Part shown: piece after piece, positions 17,597-26,043 of the stretch
Numbering within the stretch: the first letter of the stretch is position 1
Layout: every line of letters begins with the position of its first letter
NCBI GenBank assembly: GCA_030529085.1
Contig: JAUMXM010000011.1
Span: 1 to 50,724, forward strand
Reading direction: 5' to 3'
Length of the DNA stretch: 50,724 nt
Source of the DNA: Rikenellaceae bacterium
GTDB taxonomy: Bacteria; Bacteroidota; Bacteroidia; Bacteroidales; Rikenellaceae
Made by a program: the position numbers and the translations under genes
The notes under the pieces: model-generated
Databases searched by the model: none
Told to the model about the DNA's origin: nothing
Seen by the model: only the letters and a program-made list of their open reading frames with translations

Positions 17597-19582
17597 CTAT
17601 CGCTCCTTGATGTAGCCTCGGCGGTAGGCGTGGAGCAGGTTTTTCAGATCCTCGATCTGCTCGCGCAGGTCGCGGCCGATATCCGTGTCACGCACCATCT
17701 CACGACGACCCATCATCTCGACAATCTGCGTTGTGGAGTGGATATCCGTACCGTTGAGAATCGCCTCCTCGGCCGACTTGAAGGGCTCATGCTGCACCAA
17801 CTGGAAACCACGGCTGTGGTAGACAAGCGTATAGCCCGCGATACCCGTCTTGTTGTGGTAGGCCTTGGCAAAACCGCCGTCGATCACCATCAGACGGCCA
17901 TCGGCCTTGATCGGATTCTCACCCTTGCCGGCACGCACCGGCACGTGGCCGTTGATAATATGGCGGTGCGATCCGGTCACACCAAACTCATCGAGGATGC
18001 CTTCGCACACCTCGGCTGAGTCGCGCAGCTTGTAGTATGCCCCCTTCGACTCTGTGTGCGTGGCGCTATCTTCGATGAAGTAGCGCTCGAAGGTTGCCAT
18101 CTTCGACTTGCCGAACAGGGGCGAATCGGCACCGCTCCAGAGGTACCAGAAGTAGTCGGTGGCAAACTTGCGCTCCTCGTTATCGGCACCCAGATCGAAA
18201 GCCGTACGCACCAGCTGATCGACGCGTTGCATCAGCTCCTTGCCCTTGACCGTCGTCTGACCGATGGTCACCTCGCGCAGTGATCCGTCGGCATTGAGGG
18301 GCACCGAGGCGTGGAAGAGGAGGTTCGAGTTGTAGATCTCATACATACCGCCGTGCGAAAGAAGGCAACCCACATGGGTGCGCAGGCGCTCACTGATCAT
18401 AAACGAGTGCTTGAGGCGCTCCATGAGCTCCGCCTCCTCGGCCGTCAGGGTGTAAGGATCGTTCGGATCGAGGGTCGGGAAATTCGTGTCGATCAACGGA
18501 TAGGTCACCCCATCGATCGTGATCGTGCCCGCTTCCTTATTGATATGCTCCAAGAGGCAGCGGTGCTCCATACCCCACTGCGGATAGGCCTTGCACATGG
18601 CCCCCTCGAGCTTGAAGCCGATGATCGTGATCGCCTTGTGCATCTGGGCAATCAGGCGCAGGGTCTTCTCGTTAAGGTCGGGGCGGTTCTCCTCGACATG
18701 GGGGGCAAAGACGCGGCAGTCGTCGTCGGCGTAGGTCTCCATGGCAAAGGTGGCCAGGGGGACCATATTGATTGCATAGCCATCCTCCAACGTGAGGGTG
18801 TTGGCGTAGCGCAACGAGAGGCGCAGCACGCTGGCGATGCAGCACATATTACCCGCCGCAGCACCCATCCACAAGACATCGTGGTTACCCCACTGAATAT
18901 CGAAGTGGTGGTAACCGCACAAGGTGTCGAGTATGAGGTGGGCACCGGGGCCTCGGTCGAAGATATCGCCCAGGATATGGAGGCGATCGATCGAAAGGGT
19001 CTGAATCAGGTAGCAGAGGGCCACGATGAAGTCGGCGGCGCGGCGCGTCGAGACAATCGTGCTGACAATCACATTCAGGTAGGCCTGCTTGTTGCTCACG
19101 TCGGAGGTCTCGTGCAGCAACTCCTCGATGATGTAGGCATACTCCTCGGGGAGGGCCTTGCGTACTTTTGAGCGGGTATATTTCGACGAGACATCGCGGC
19201 AGAGGATAATCAGGCGATTGAGGGTCGTGGTGTAGAACTCGTCGAGGTTCGACTCGGCACGGCGCACCAACTTGAGTTTCTGCTCGGGGTAGTAGATCAG
19301 CGTGCAGAGCTCCTTGATCTGATCGGGTGTAAGCTCCTGACCAAACAACTCGCCCACCTTGCGCTTGATGTTACCCGAAGCGTTGCGGATGACGTGCTGG
19401 AAGGCCTCGTTCTCACCGTGCAGGTCGGCCAGGAAGTGCTCCGTGGGCTTGGGCAGGTGGAGAATCGCCTCCAGGTTGATGATTTCGGCCGTCACACTCG
19501 ATACGGTCGGAAAGTCGCGTGCAAGCAGTTTGAGGTAACGAAGATCACTCTTTGCTTCGCGCTTGGTCAGCTCGTTTGCCAT
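17597..19582 (-). CDS. fbp: Fructose-1,6-bisphosphatase, class III
   Basis: Hydrolyses fructose 1,6-bisphosphate to fructose 6-phosphate in gluconeogenesis. Its 661 aa are the size of class III enzymes known from Firmicutes and Bacteroidota, and much longer than class I. Metallophosphatase motifs are visible: FLADLHGENEAF, HILGDIFDRGPGAH and WGNHDVLWMGAAAGN, then a late HIINGHVPV and VIDGGF. The ATG is preceded by an unusually good Shine-Dalgarno AAGGAGGA about 6 bp upstream, and by a -7 box at 19636-19643. It opposes pfkA at the left of the window. Confidence 0.95.
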   Translation of the reverse strand: MANELTKREAKSDLRYLKLLARDFPTVSSVTAEIINLEAILHLPKPTEHFLADLHGENEAFQHVIRNASGNIKRKVGELFGQELTPDQIKELCTLIYYPEQKLKLVRRAESNLDEFYTTTLNRLIILCRDVSSKYTRSKVRKALPEEYAYIIEELLHETSDVSNKQAYLNVIVSTIVSTRRAADFIVALCYLIQTLSIDRLHILGDIFDRGPGAHLILDTLCGYHHFDIQWGNHDVLWMGAAAGNMCCIASVLRLSLRYANTLTLEDGYAINMVPLATFAMETYADDDCRVFAPHVEENRPDLNEKTLRLIAQMHKAITIIGFKLEGAMCKAYPQWGMEHRCLLEHINKEAGTITIDGVTYPLIDTNFPTLDPNDPYTLTAEEAELMERLKHSFMISERLRTHVGCLLSHGGMYEIYNSNLLFHASVPLNADGSLREVTIGQTTVKGKELMQRVDQLVRTAFDLGADNEERKFATDYFWYLWSGADSPLFGKSKMATFERYFIEDSATHTESKGAYYKLRDSAEVCEGILDEFGVTGSHRHIINGHVPVRAGKGENPIKADGRLMVIDGGFAKAYHNKTGIAGYTLVYHSRGFQLVQHEPFKSAEEAILNGTDIHSTTQIVEMMGRREMVRDTDIGRDLREQIEDLKNLLHAYRRGYIKER

Positions 19583-19635
19583 AATTTTTCCTCCTTAAAA
19601 TTGGTCGTTGCGATATAGCCATAGCTACATCTATA

Positions 19636-19643
19636 CAAATTTA
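19636..19643 (-). promoter_or_regulatory. -7 box for fbp
   Basis: On the minus strand it reads TAAATTTG, 53 bp before the fbp ATG. The 5' leader includes a strong purine-rich ribosome binding site, which is rare in this phylum. Confidence 0.5.
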
Positions 19644-19730
19644 AGAAGTTTTTCTCAAAAAGAAAAACGAAAGGAGAAAATTTAATGATAGCTTCACATC
19701 ACACCCTGAGACCCCGACTGCTCCGAGCAC

Positions 19731-19759
19731 AAAAAAAGGTTGCCGATAATTCGACAACC
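19731..19759 (-). terminator. Terminator after lysC
   Basis: On the minus strand, stem GGTTG (19755-19759 side) pairs with CAACC (19738-19742 side), with an inner CGA/TCG continuation and a seven-T run at 19731-19737. It lies 27 bp after the lysC stop. The rest of the 203-bp gap before fbp holds the fbp promoter and nothing else recognisable. Confidence 0.75.
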
Positions 19760-19785
19760 CTCTATAAATCCTATCGCGTGCGTCG

Positions 19786-21042
19786 CTATCTCTTTTTGCG
19801 GACGATGCGCACCGTGGTCTGGGTCGACTGCTTGACAAAGACCTGGGGGCCCTTGGCATACTTGCGCCACAACTCATCGGTATAGCCGCGAATGGTCAGC
19901 AGCTCCATATCCTCTGCCTTCATCACATCGAAGCCCCCCTTGCGCAGAGCAGCAACGGCCTCGCTGATGTGCCACGACTTATCGACGCAGAGGCTCAAAT
20001 TGACCGCCGAGTTGTGAATCAGGTTCACCTTGACGCGGAACTTCTCCAACAGGGCGAAGATCTTGGCAAACTTCTCCTCCAAGACAAACGAGAAGTCGCG
20101 CGAGCGAATCGTGAGCAGCACCTGATCCTTCTTCAGGATGAGGATCGGCACATCGACCTTGGCCGACATACCGCGAATCACCGTGCCCGGCTTGCGCTTA
20201 TCACCAAAGGGGCGCACGTAGAGCGGAATGTTCTTGTTCTGCAAGGGTTTGATCGTGCGCGGGTGGATGATCTGCGCACCGCTGTAGGCCAACTCGATCG
20301 TATCGAGGTAGTTCAGTTCGGCAATCTGCACGGCATCGGGGAAGATCTTGGGATCGGCATTGAGCACGCCGTCCACATCCTTCCATACGGCCATCGACTC
20401 GGCATCGAGGATGTTGGCCACGACCGCCGCCGAGTAGTCCGAGCCCTCACGACCGAGGGTGGTCGTCGTACCATCGGGAGCACCACCGATAAAGCCCTGA
20501 CCCACGAAGATCGAGCCGCCGGCAGCCGCAATGGCACCCTTCAGCAGGGGTGCGGAGGCCTCCAAATCGACCTCGGCATCCTTGTGTCGCTGCTCGGTGC
20601 GAATCGCCTGACGCATATCGATCCAGCTGTTCTTCAAGCCGGCATAGTTCAGATATTCGGAGATGATGGTCGTCGAGACCAACTCGCCATAGGCCACAAT
20701 GCGGTCATACCACGCCTCGGCCTCCTCGCTCGTATAGCTGTTCTCGGTCACGAACTGCTCCAAATCGGCAAAGAGCGCCTCGACACGCTCGATCGTATGC
20801 TCGCCGTGCCACAGGTCGTTGATGATCGCCGCGTGGGCCTCACGCAACGATTGAATCTCCGCCTGAGCCGTCGTCGCGTCCTGCTGCTGGGCAGCGGCAA
20901 AGACACGCTCCAAGGCATTGGTTGTCTTACCCATCGCCGAGACGATGATGAAGAGTTGCTGCTCCTCGTCGATAATCTGACGCAGGTTTCTTACACCGTC
21001 GGCATTCTTGACCGACGCACCACCGAACTTATAAACTTTCAT
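19786..21042 (-). CDS. lysC: Aspartate kinase
   Basis: Phosphorylates aspartate at the entry to the lysine/threonine/DAP pathway. It has 418 aa and is monofunctional, with no homoserine dehydrogenase domain. The signature MKVYKFGGASV is at the N-terminus; GREGSDYSAAVVANIL forms the ATP/Asp site. The C-terminal part (about residues 290-400) has two ACT-like repeats that would bind the feedback amino acid. The start at 21042 is chosen because the frame upstream covers the -7 box at 21062-21069, and the shorter form begins exactly at the conserved KFGG segment. Confidence 0.94.
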   Translation of the reverse strand: MKVYKFGGASVKNADGVRNLRQIIDEEQQLFIIVSAMGKTTNALERVFAAAQQQDATTAQAEIQSLREAHAAIINDLWHGEHTIERVEALFADLEQFVTENSYTSEEAEAWYDRIVAYGELVSTTIISEYLNYAGLKNSWIDMRQAIRTEQRHKDAEVDLEASAPLLKGAIAAAGGSIFVGQGFIGGAPDGTTTTLGREGSDYSAAVVANILDAESMAVWKDVDGVLNADPKIFPDAVQIAELNYLDTIELAYSGAQIIHPRTIKPLQNKNIPLYVRPFGDKRKPGTVIRGMSAKVDVPILILKKDQVLLTIRSRDFSFVLEEKFAKIFALLEKFRVKVNLIHNSAVNLSLCVDKSWHISEAVAALRKGGFDVMKAEDMELLTIRGYTDELWRKYAKGPQVFVKQSTQTTVRIVRKKR

Positions 21043-21061
21043 TGCTTTCGTTTTAACGCCA

Positions 21062-21069
21062 CAAAGGTA
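21062..21069 (-). promoter_or_regulatory. -7 box for lysC
   Basis: On the minus strand it reads TACCTTTG, 19 bp before the lysC ATG. It lies in the 213-bp divergent region shared with the lipoprotein gene at 21256. Confidence 0.6.
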
Positions 21070-21227
21070 GCAAATCAAATGAAAAATTAAAAACGAAACG
21101 CCCGAAATGGTCACGACGACCACCCTTTTCGACCCTAAAAAAAGGTGTTATTAACCCACAAGCGCTTTTTTTTCGCCGTCGCGGAGAAATAGCGAACCAA
21201 AAAATCGCCAAATTGTAACGAAATTTC

Positions 21228-21235
21228 TATATTTG
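21228..21235 (+). promoter_or_regulatory. -7 box for the YiiX-like lipoprotein gene
   Basis: TATATTTG, 20 bp before the ATG at 21256. A clear -33 TTTG at the right distance was not seen. Confidence 0.55.
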
Positions 21236-21255
21236 TAAAAAATCGATCGACAAAT

Positions 21256-21864
21256 ATGCGCATGCCCCTCACCATAGGCATCGTTTTATGGCTACTTGCA
21301 GGATGTAATGCACCGAATCGCCAACCCGAAACAACCTATCGCGAGCTGACCGAACAACTCGAGGTCGGCGACCTGCTGTTTCGGCGAGGAACGGGCTTTG
21401 TCGGACAGGTGGTCACCTCGCTCGACCGAGAGGGAAACTTCTCGCACGTGGGGCTGGTGGTGCGGAGCGAAGAGGGGTGGCAGGTGATCCACGCCGTACC
21501 CCATGAACCGGAGTTCAAGGGGGACATTGACCGCGTAAAGAGCGAAGAGGTGGCGCGTTTTTTGGGACGCTACCCCCATGCCGACTTCGGACTCTACCGC
21601 CCACAGATTGAGAAGCAACAGAGAGAACGAATTGCCCGAAATGCCGTGCGACTGAGTCGAATGCAGGTCCCCTTCGACCATGACTACGATCTGAGCGACA
21701 CAACCCGATTGTACTGCACCGAATTGGTCGAGTATCTCTTTGGATTGGAGGGCATTACATTGAGCGAAGGACGACGTACCGAGATTTCGTTTCCAAGCCT
21801 TTCGGGGAGCTACATCTTTCCGTCGGACTTGACACAAAGCAACCTTTTAAAACCTATTTATTAA
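21256..21864 (+). CDS. YiiX/YebB-like lipoprotein (permuted NlpC/P60 cysteine hydrolase)
   Basis: A 202-aa predicted lipoprotein: the signal peptide ends in lipobox LAGC with Cys17 as the lipidated residue. The body matches the circularly permuted papain-like NlpC/P60 fold. QLEVGDLLFRRGTGFVGQVV begins the domain, FSHVGLV carries the catalytic His, and the nucleophile Cys lies in LYCTELVEYLF near the C-terminus, in permuted order. Such proteins cleave amide bonds in peptidoglycan peptides or lipids; the substrate is unknown. A second in-frame ATG at 21262 is possible. A small lipoprotein gene follows after 18 bp, probably in the same operon. Confidence 0.84.
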   Translation: MRMPLTIGIVLWLLAGCNAPNRQPETTYRELTEQLEVGDLLFRRGTGFVGQVVTSLDREGNFSHVGLVVRSEEGWQVIHAVPHEPEFKGDIDRVKSEEVARFLGRYPHADFGLYRPQIEKQQRERIARNAVRLSRMQVPFDHDYDLSDTTRLYCTELVEYLFGLEGITLSEGRRTEISFPSLSGSYIFPSDLTQSNLLKPIY

Positions 21865-21882
21865 CCCTAAAACCCAAGCGTT

Positions 21883-22287
21883 ATGAAGAAAATTTTTGCT
21901 ATTTGCGCCCTGTTTGTGGCCGTAATGATGGTTTCGTGTGGTGGTGGCGCCGCAACGCCGAGCGATGTAGCTGCCAAGGTGTATGATATGATCATTGACG
22001 GCGACTACGAAGGTGCTGTCGACTGCTTCTATTTTGGCGAGGATGAGACCAAAGCCGAGCAGATGCGCACCATGGTACTCTCGATGTTGCAGGAGAAGGC
22101 TGCACCCCAGATAGAGGCCAAGGGTGGTCTGAAGGCCGTCGAGGTGATTGGCGAAGAGATTGCCGAGGATGGCAAGACCGCCAAGGTGGAGGTAAAACTC
22201 ATCTATGGCAACGGCAAGGAGGAGAACAACAAGCTCGATATGGCCGTAGATCCCTCCGGCAAATGGTGCCCGTCGGTAAACAAATAA
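21883..22287 (+). CDS. DUF4878-type lipoprotein
   Basis: A 134-aa lipoprotein with signal MKKIFAICALFVAVMMVSC; Cys19 is the lipidation site, followed by GGG. The mature part looks like the DUF4878 (SnoaL/NTF2-like) family: SDVAAKVYDMIIDGDYEGAVDCFYF, then a beta-rich half with KTAKVEVKLIYGNGKEE. Function is unknown; such domains are common in Bacteroidales cell-envelope proteins. It lies 18 bp after the YiiX-like lipoprotein with no promoter between, and ends before a strong terminator, so the pair forms a two-gene operon. Confidence 0.78.
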   Translation: MKKIFAICALFVAVMMVSCGGGAATPSDVAAKVYDMIIDGDYEGAVDCFYFGEDETKAEQMRTMVLSMLQEKAAPQIEAKGGLKAVEVIGEEIAEDGKTAKVEVKLIYGNGKEENNKLDMAVDPSGKWCPSVNK

Positions 22288-22311
22288 AACGACCCTTCAC
22301 TATTCTTGTTG

Positions 22312-22338
22312 AGGCCTGTCCGATCTTCGGGCAGGCCT
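22312..22338 (+). terminator. Terminator after the lipoprotein pair
   Basis: AGGCCTGTCCG (22312-22322) pairs with CGGGCAGGCCT (22328-22338) with one G-T wobble and a five-base loop, followed by TT. It lies 24 bp after the stop codon. Confidence 0.78.
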
Positions 22339-22365
22339 TTGCTATGCAAATTGAATTTTCTTTCC

Positions 22366-22373
22366 TATCTTTG
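22366..22373 (+). promoter_or_regulatory. -7 box for dapD-nudix-birA
   Basis: TATCTTTG, 35 bp before the dapD ATG. It lies directly after the preceding terminator, consistent with a new transcript. Confidence 0.65.
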
Positions 22374-22408
22374 TGAATTAAAAAGAACAAAAACAACCGA
22401 ATAAAGAT

Positions 22409-23230
22409 ATGAAACAATTGCAACAACTCATCGAGGCAGCGTGGGAGGACCGCACGCTGCTCAAAGACCCCGCCACCGAGGCGGCCATCCGCGAAGTGGT
22501 ACGCATGGTTGATGCCGGCGAGCTGCGCACGGCCGAGCCGATCGACCTCGAGAAGAGCCTCTGGCAGGTGAACGAGTGGGTCAAGAAGGCGATCATCCTC
22601 TTCTTCCCCATCCAGCCAATGCGCAAGATGATGGGTGGCGAGATCGAGTGGTTCGACAAGATGGAGCTCAAGCACGACTTCGACAAGCTCGGCGTGCGCG
22701 TTGTTCCCTCGGCCGTAGCACGCTACGGTGCCTACATCGCACCGGGTGCGATTCTGATGCCCTCGTATGTCAATATCGGCGCCTATGTCGATACGGGCAC
22801 GATGGTCGACACGTGGGCTACGGTGGGTTCGTGTGCCCAGATCGGCAAACATGTACACCTCTCGGGCGGCGTCGGTATCGGCGGCGTTCTGGAGCCCGTC
22901 CAGGCAGCCCCCGTCATCATCGAGGACAACTGCTTCATCGGCTCGCGCTCGATTGTCGTCGAGGGTGCTCACGTCTGCCGCGAGGCGGTGCTCGGCTCGA
23001 ATACGGTGATCACCGGCTCGACCCACATCATCGATGTAACCGGTTCGGAGCCCGTAACCTACAAGGGTTATGTCCCCGCCCGTTCGGTCGTAGTTCCGGG
23101 CAGCTACCGCAAGCAGTTCCCCGCCGGCGAGTACAGCGTATCGTGCGCCCTGATTATCGGCCGCCGCAAGGAGTCGACCGACAAGAAGACCTCGCTGAAC
23201 GACACGCTCCGCGAATTCAACATCAGCTAA
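22409..23230 (+). CDS. dapD: Tetrahydrodipicolinate N-succinyltransferase
   Basis: Transfers succinyl from succinyl-CoA to tetrahydrodipicolinate in the succinylase branch of lysine and diaminopimelate synthesis. The 273 aa match the E. coli enzyme (274). An N-terminal helical domain is followed by a left-handed beta-helix of hexapeptide repeats: IAPGAILMPSYVNIGAYVDT, WATVGSCAQIGKHVHLSGGV and IEDNCFIGSRSIVVEGA. A C-terminal SV-V-PGSYRK segment completes it. It works with asd and lysC of this window. The nudix gene starts 11 bp downstream. Confidence 0.96.
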   Translation: MKQLQQLIEAAWEDRTLLKDPATEAAIREVVRMVDAGELRTAEPIDLEKSLWQVNEWVKKAIILFFPIQPMRKMMGGEIEWFDKMELKHDFDKLGVRVVPSAVARYGAYIAPGAILMPSYVNIGAYVDTGTMVDTWATVGSCAQIGKHVHLSGGVGIGGVLEPVQAAPVIIEDNCFIGSRSIVVEGAHVCREAVLGSNTVITGSTHIIDVTGSEPVTYKGYVPARSVVVPGSYRKQFPAGEYSVSCALIIGRRKESTDKKTSLNDTLREFNIS

Positions 23231-23241
23231 ACCTGCATGGC

Positions 23242-23793
23242 ATGGTAAAAAGACCTGCACACCGCCCCTGGAAGGTGCTTTCGAGCGAATACCTCTCGCA
23301 CGAGCCGTGGTACACGGTACGTCGCGAGCGCGTTGAGCTCCCCTCGGGTGCCGTAGTACCCAATTGGTACATCTTCGAATTCCCCGATTGGGTCAATGTC
23401 ATCGCCCGCACCGCGGAGGGAAGCTATGTGATGATCTCACAATATCGCCACGCGCTGGGCGAGACCCACTACGAGCTGGTGGCCGGCTGTTGCGATGACG
23501 GCGAGAACCCCCTCGAAGCGGCTCAACGCGAGCTGATGGAGGAGACGGGCTATGGCGGTGGTCAGTGGCGGCTGTTGATGGTCACATCGCCCAACCCGAC
23601 GAACCACACCAACCACAGCTACACCTTTGTGGCCGAGGGGGTGGTACGCCAGCAAGAGCAGCATGCCGAGGAGAGCGAGGATATCGACATCCACCTGATG
23701 CAGGAGGAGGAGCTCCGCACCCTGCTGGTCGATGACCGCATCGTTCAGGCCCTGCATGCCGCACCGCTTTGGAAATATTTCGCCACCAAATAA
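23242..23793 (+). CDS. NUDIX hydrolase (ADP-ribose pyrophosphatase-like)
   Basis: A 183-aa cytosolic hydrolase of nucleoside diphosphate derivatives. The Nudix box GCCDDGENPLEAAQRELMEE then TGY fits GX5EX7REUXEEXGU exactly. The N-terminal part (WYTVRRERVELPSG, WVNVIARTAEGSYVMISQYR) resembles ADP-ribose or GDP-mannose pyrophosphatases. The substrate is not determined. The start at 23242 is preferred because it lies 11 bp after dapD; the open frame continues upstream but only inside dapD. birA follows 10 bp downstream. Confidence 0.88.
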   Translation: MVKRPAHRPWKVLSSEYLSHEPWYTVRRERVELPSGAVVPNWYIFEFPDWVNVIARTAEGSYVMISQYRHALGETHYELVAGCCDDGENPLEAAQRELMEETGYGGGQWRLLMVTSPNPTNHTNHSYTFVAEGVVRQQEQHAEESEDIDIHLMQEEELRTLLVDDRIVQALHAAPLWKYFATK

Positions 23794-23803
23794 CCTTTCC
23801 GAG

Positions 23804-24526
23804 ATGATCTACCACTTCGAAGAGGTGACTTCGACCAACGACATTGCGCGCGAGGCGAAATACCGCCACGGCGACATCGTCTGCGCCGAACGACAAACAG
23901 CCGGACGCGGACAGCGCGGTCACACCTGGGTCAGCCCCGAGGGGAAGAATCTCACCTTCACGCTGGTGGCCGAGCCGCGCTTCCTGGCTGCCGCCGAGCA
24001 GTTCGCACTGCTGCAGGTGGCGGCACTCTCGCTCGTCGACACCTTTGCCCGCTTCGGCATCGAGACCCGGATTAAGTGGACCAACGACATCTACCACAAC
24101 GACCAAAAGCTGGTCGGCATCCTCATCGAACACTTCTACGCCGGCGCCAAGCTCAATCGTACGCTGATCGGCATCGGCATCAATGTCAATCAGGAGGCCT
24201 TCGACCCCACGCTGCCCAACCCCGTGTCGATGTACCAAATCGCCGGCAAGCAGTTCGACCGCAAGGAGGTGCTTGCGACCTTCGAGGAGTGCTTTGCAGC
24301 ACGCTTTTTGCAGCTCGAGAAGGGTGTGCATACGGCCCTGCAAAAGGCCTATCACGAGGCCCTCTACCGACGCGGCCGATTGCAGCTGTTTCGCCTGCCC
24401 GACGGAGAGGAGTTCCAGGCAACCATCCTGGGCGTTGAGCCTCAAGGAGAATTGCGGCTGCAAGATGCTGAGGGCAAGATTTCAGCCTACCGTTTCAAGG
24501 AGGTTGAATTTGTCGTAAAAAAGTAG
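23804..24526 (+). CDS. birA: Biotin-[acetyl-CoA-carboxylase] ligase, monofunctional
   Basis: Attaches biotin to carboxylase carrier proteins through biotinyl-AMP. The 240 aa begin directly with the ligase domain (MIYHFEEVTSTNDIAREA), so the N-terminal DNA-binding winged helix of E. coli BirA is absent and it should not act as a repressor. The biotin/ATP loop is TAGRGQRGHTWVSPEGKN, the KWTNDIYHNDQKLVGILIE segment has the catalytic Lys, and a small C-terminal SH3-like domain closes it. The start at 23804 gives the canonical N-terminus; earlier in-frame codons lie inside the nudix gene. Confidence 0.92.
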   Translation: MIYHFEEVTSTNDIAREAKYRHGDIVCAERQTAGRGQRGHTWVSPEGKNLTFTLVAEPRFLAAAEQFALLQVAALSLVDTFARFGIETRIKWTNDIYHNDQKLVGILIEHFYAGAKLNRTLIGIGINVNQEAFDPTLPNPVSMYQIAGKQFDRKEVLATFEECFAARFLQLEKGVHTALQKAYHEALYRRGRLQLFRLPDGEEFQATILGVEPQGELRLQDAEGKISAYRFKEVEFVVKK

Positions 24527-24534
24527 CTTTTCTA

Positions 24535-24565
24535 TTTGCTGTTAGGAAAATAACAACTATCTTTG
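24535..24565 (+). promoter_or_regulatory. Complete -33/-7 promoter for gcvH-mdh
   Basis: TTTG at 24535-24538, a 19-bp spacer and TATCTTTG at 24558-24565 form the best Bacteroidota promoter in the window. The ATG of gcvH is 33 bp downstream, excluding an in-frame ATG at 24563 that overlaps the box. Confidence 0.82.
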
Positions 24566-24598
24566 CATCAAATAATTTTATCAAAAAACGTAAAGATT

Positions 24599-24979
24599 AT
24601 GAGCAACGTACCTGCTAATCTGAAGTATTCGAACGACCACGAGTGGTGTTTGGTAGAGGGTGATGTAGCCACGATTGGTATCACCGATTTTGCACAAAGT
24701 CAGTTGGGCGACATCGTCTTTGTCGATGTTCCGACCGTAGGCGAGGAGATTGCAGCCGGCGAGGTCTTCGGCTCGATCGAGGCCGTGAAGACCGTCAGCG
24801 ACGCCTTCTGCCCGATGAGTGGTGAGGTGATCGAGTTCAACGAGGCCGTTGATGCCGATCCTTCGCTCGTGAACAAGGATGCCTATGGCGAGGGTTGGCT
24901 CATCAAGGTCAAGATCTCGAACCCCGCCGAGTGGGATTCGCTGCTGACCCCGGCTCAGTATGAGGAGCTGATCGGCTAA
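24599..24979 (+). CDS. gcvH: Glycine cleavage system H protein
   Basis: A lipoyl carrier of the glycine cleavage complex, shuttling the aminomethyl group between P, T and L proteins. It has 126 aa. KYSNDHEWCLVEGD opens the domain and the lipoylation site is Lys64 in GSIEAVKTVSDAFCPMSGEV. WLIKVKISNPAEWDSLL is the usual C-terminal region. The genes for P and T proteins are not in this window. It lies 33 bp before mdh without an obvious promoter in between. Confidence 0.95.
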   Translation: MSNVPANLKYSNDHEWCLVEGDVATIGITDFAQSQLGDIVFVDVPTVGEEIAAGEVFGSIEAVKTVSDAFCPMSGEVIEFNEAVDADPSLVNKDAYGEGWLIKVKISNPAEWDSLLTPAQYEELIG

Positions 24980-25012
24980 GAGGAGAAGAATTCAAAAAAA
25001 CATAAAAAAGAA

Positions 25013-25966
25013 ATGTCAAAAGTTACTGTTGTAGGTGCAGGTGCCGTAGGTGCAACTTGCGCGAATGTATTGGCTGCTCGCGGCATCGCCAGCGAGGTGG
25101 TATTGGTCGATATTAAGGAGGGTCTGTCGGAGGGCAAGATGCTCGATATGTTCCAGGCTGCTGCTACGTGCGGCTACAAGACGAAGCTCGTAGGTATCAC
25201 GGCTACCGACGCCGAGGGTTACAAGCCCACCGCCAATTCGGATGTGATCGTCATCACGTCGGGTATTCCCCGCAAGCCGGGTATGACGCGCGAGGAGCTG
25301 ATCGGCATCAACGCCAACATCGTGAAGTCGGTGGTTGAGAACGCTTCGAAGTGGTCGCCCAAGGCGATGTATGTCATCATCTCGAACCCGATGGATACAA
25401 TGACCTACCTCACGCTGAAGGCTACGGGTCTGAAGAAGAACCGCGTAATCGGTATGGGTGGTGCGCTCGATTCGTCGCGCTTCCGCTGCTACCTGTCGAA
25501 GGCCTCGGGTGTAGGTATCCAGGACATCGACGGTATGGTAATCGGTGGCCACGGCGATACGACGATGATTCCGCTCCTGTCGAAGGCTACGATCAAGGGT
25601 GTTCCCGCTTCGCAGTTCATCTCGAAGAAGAAGCTCGAGCAGGTTGCAGCCGCTACGATGGTAGGTGGTGCTACGCTCACGAAGATGCTCGGCACGTCGG
25701 CTTGGTATGCACCGGGTGCAGCCGGAGCATCGGTTGTGGATGCCATCATTAACGACACGAAGGCTATCGTTCCCTGCTCGGTATATCTGGAGGGCGAGTA
25801 TGGCCAGGAGGATATCTGCATCGGCGTTCCCGTCGTGCTGGGTAAGAAGGGCGTTGAGAAGATCCTGAAGATCGACCTCACGAAGGAGGAGCAGGCCAAG
25901 TTCGCCGCTTCGGCCGACGCTACGCGCAAGGTAAACAACGCACTCTACGAGATTGGTGCTTTGTAA
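25013..25966 (+). CDS. mdh: Malate dehydrogenase (LDH-like type)
   Basis: Interconverts malate and oxaloacetate with NAD. The 317 aa contain the Rossmann motif VTVVGAGAVGATCANVLA and the NAD-selecting Asp in VVLVDI. The substrate Arg loop is SGIPRKPGMTREEL, with an Arg where lactate dehydrogenases have Gln. The proton-relay His is in VIGGHGDTTM. In Bacteroidales it feeds the reductive branch to fumarate and succinate. It is followed by a strong terminator. Confidence 0.95.
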   Translation: MSKVTVVGAGAVGATCANVLAARGIASEVVLVDIKEGLSEGKMLDMFQAAATCGYKTKLVGITATDAEGYKPTANSDVIVITSGIPRKPGMTREELIGINANIVKSVVENASKWSPKAMYVIISNPMDTMTYLTLKATGLKKNRVIGMGGALDSSRFRCYLSKASGVGIQDIDGMVIGGHGDTTMIPLLSKATIKGVPASQFISKKKLEQVAAATMVGGATLTKMLGTSAWYAPGAAGASVVDAIINDTKAIVPCSVYLEGEYGQEDICIGVPVVLGKKGVEKILKIDLTKEEQAKFAASADATRKVNNALYEIGAL

Positions 25967-25985
25967 TAGAGGCCTTTAAGCAAGT

Positions 25986-26013
25986 AAGCCACCTCCCATA
26001 TCGGAGGTGGCTT
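25986..26013 (+). terminator. Terminator after mdh
   Basis: The perfect 11-bp stem AAGCCACCTCC (25986-25996) pairs with GGAGGTGGCTT (26003-26013) and is followed by further T residues; it lies 20 bp after the mdh stop. Confidence 0.88.
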
Positions 26014-26043
26014 TTTTTATGATGCTGGATTAAAAAAACCGTG

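Noticed and set aside
22576..23241. Long N-terminal extension of the NUDIX gene
   Set aside because: It overlaps dapD in another frame and has arginine-rich shadow composition; the start at 23242 lies 11 bp after the dapD stop.
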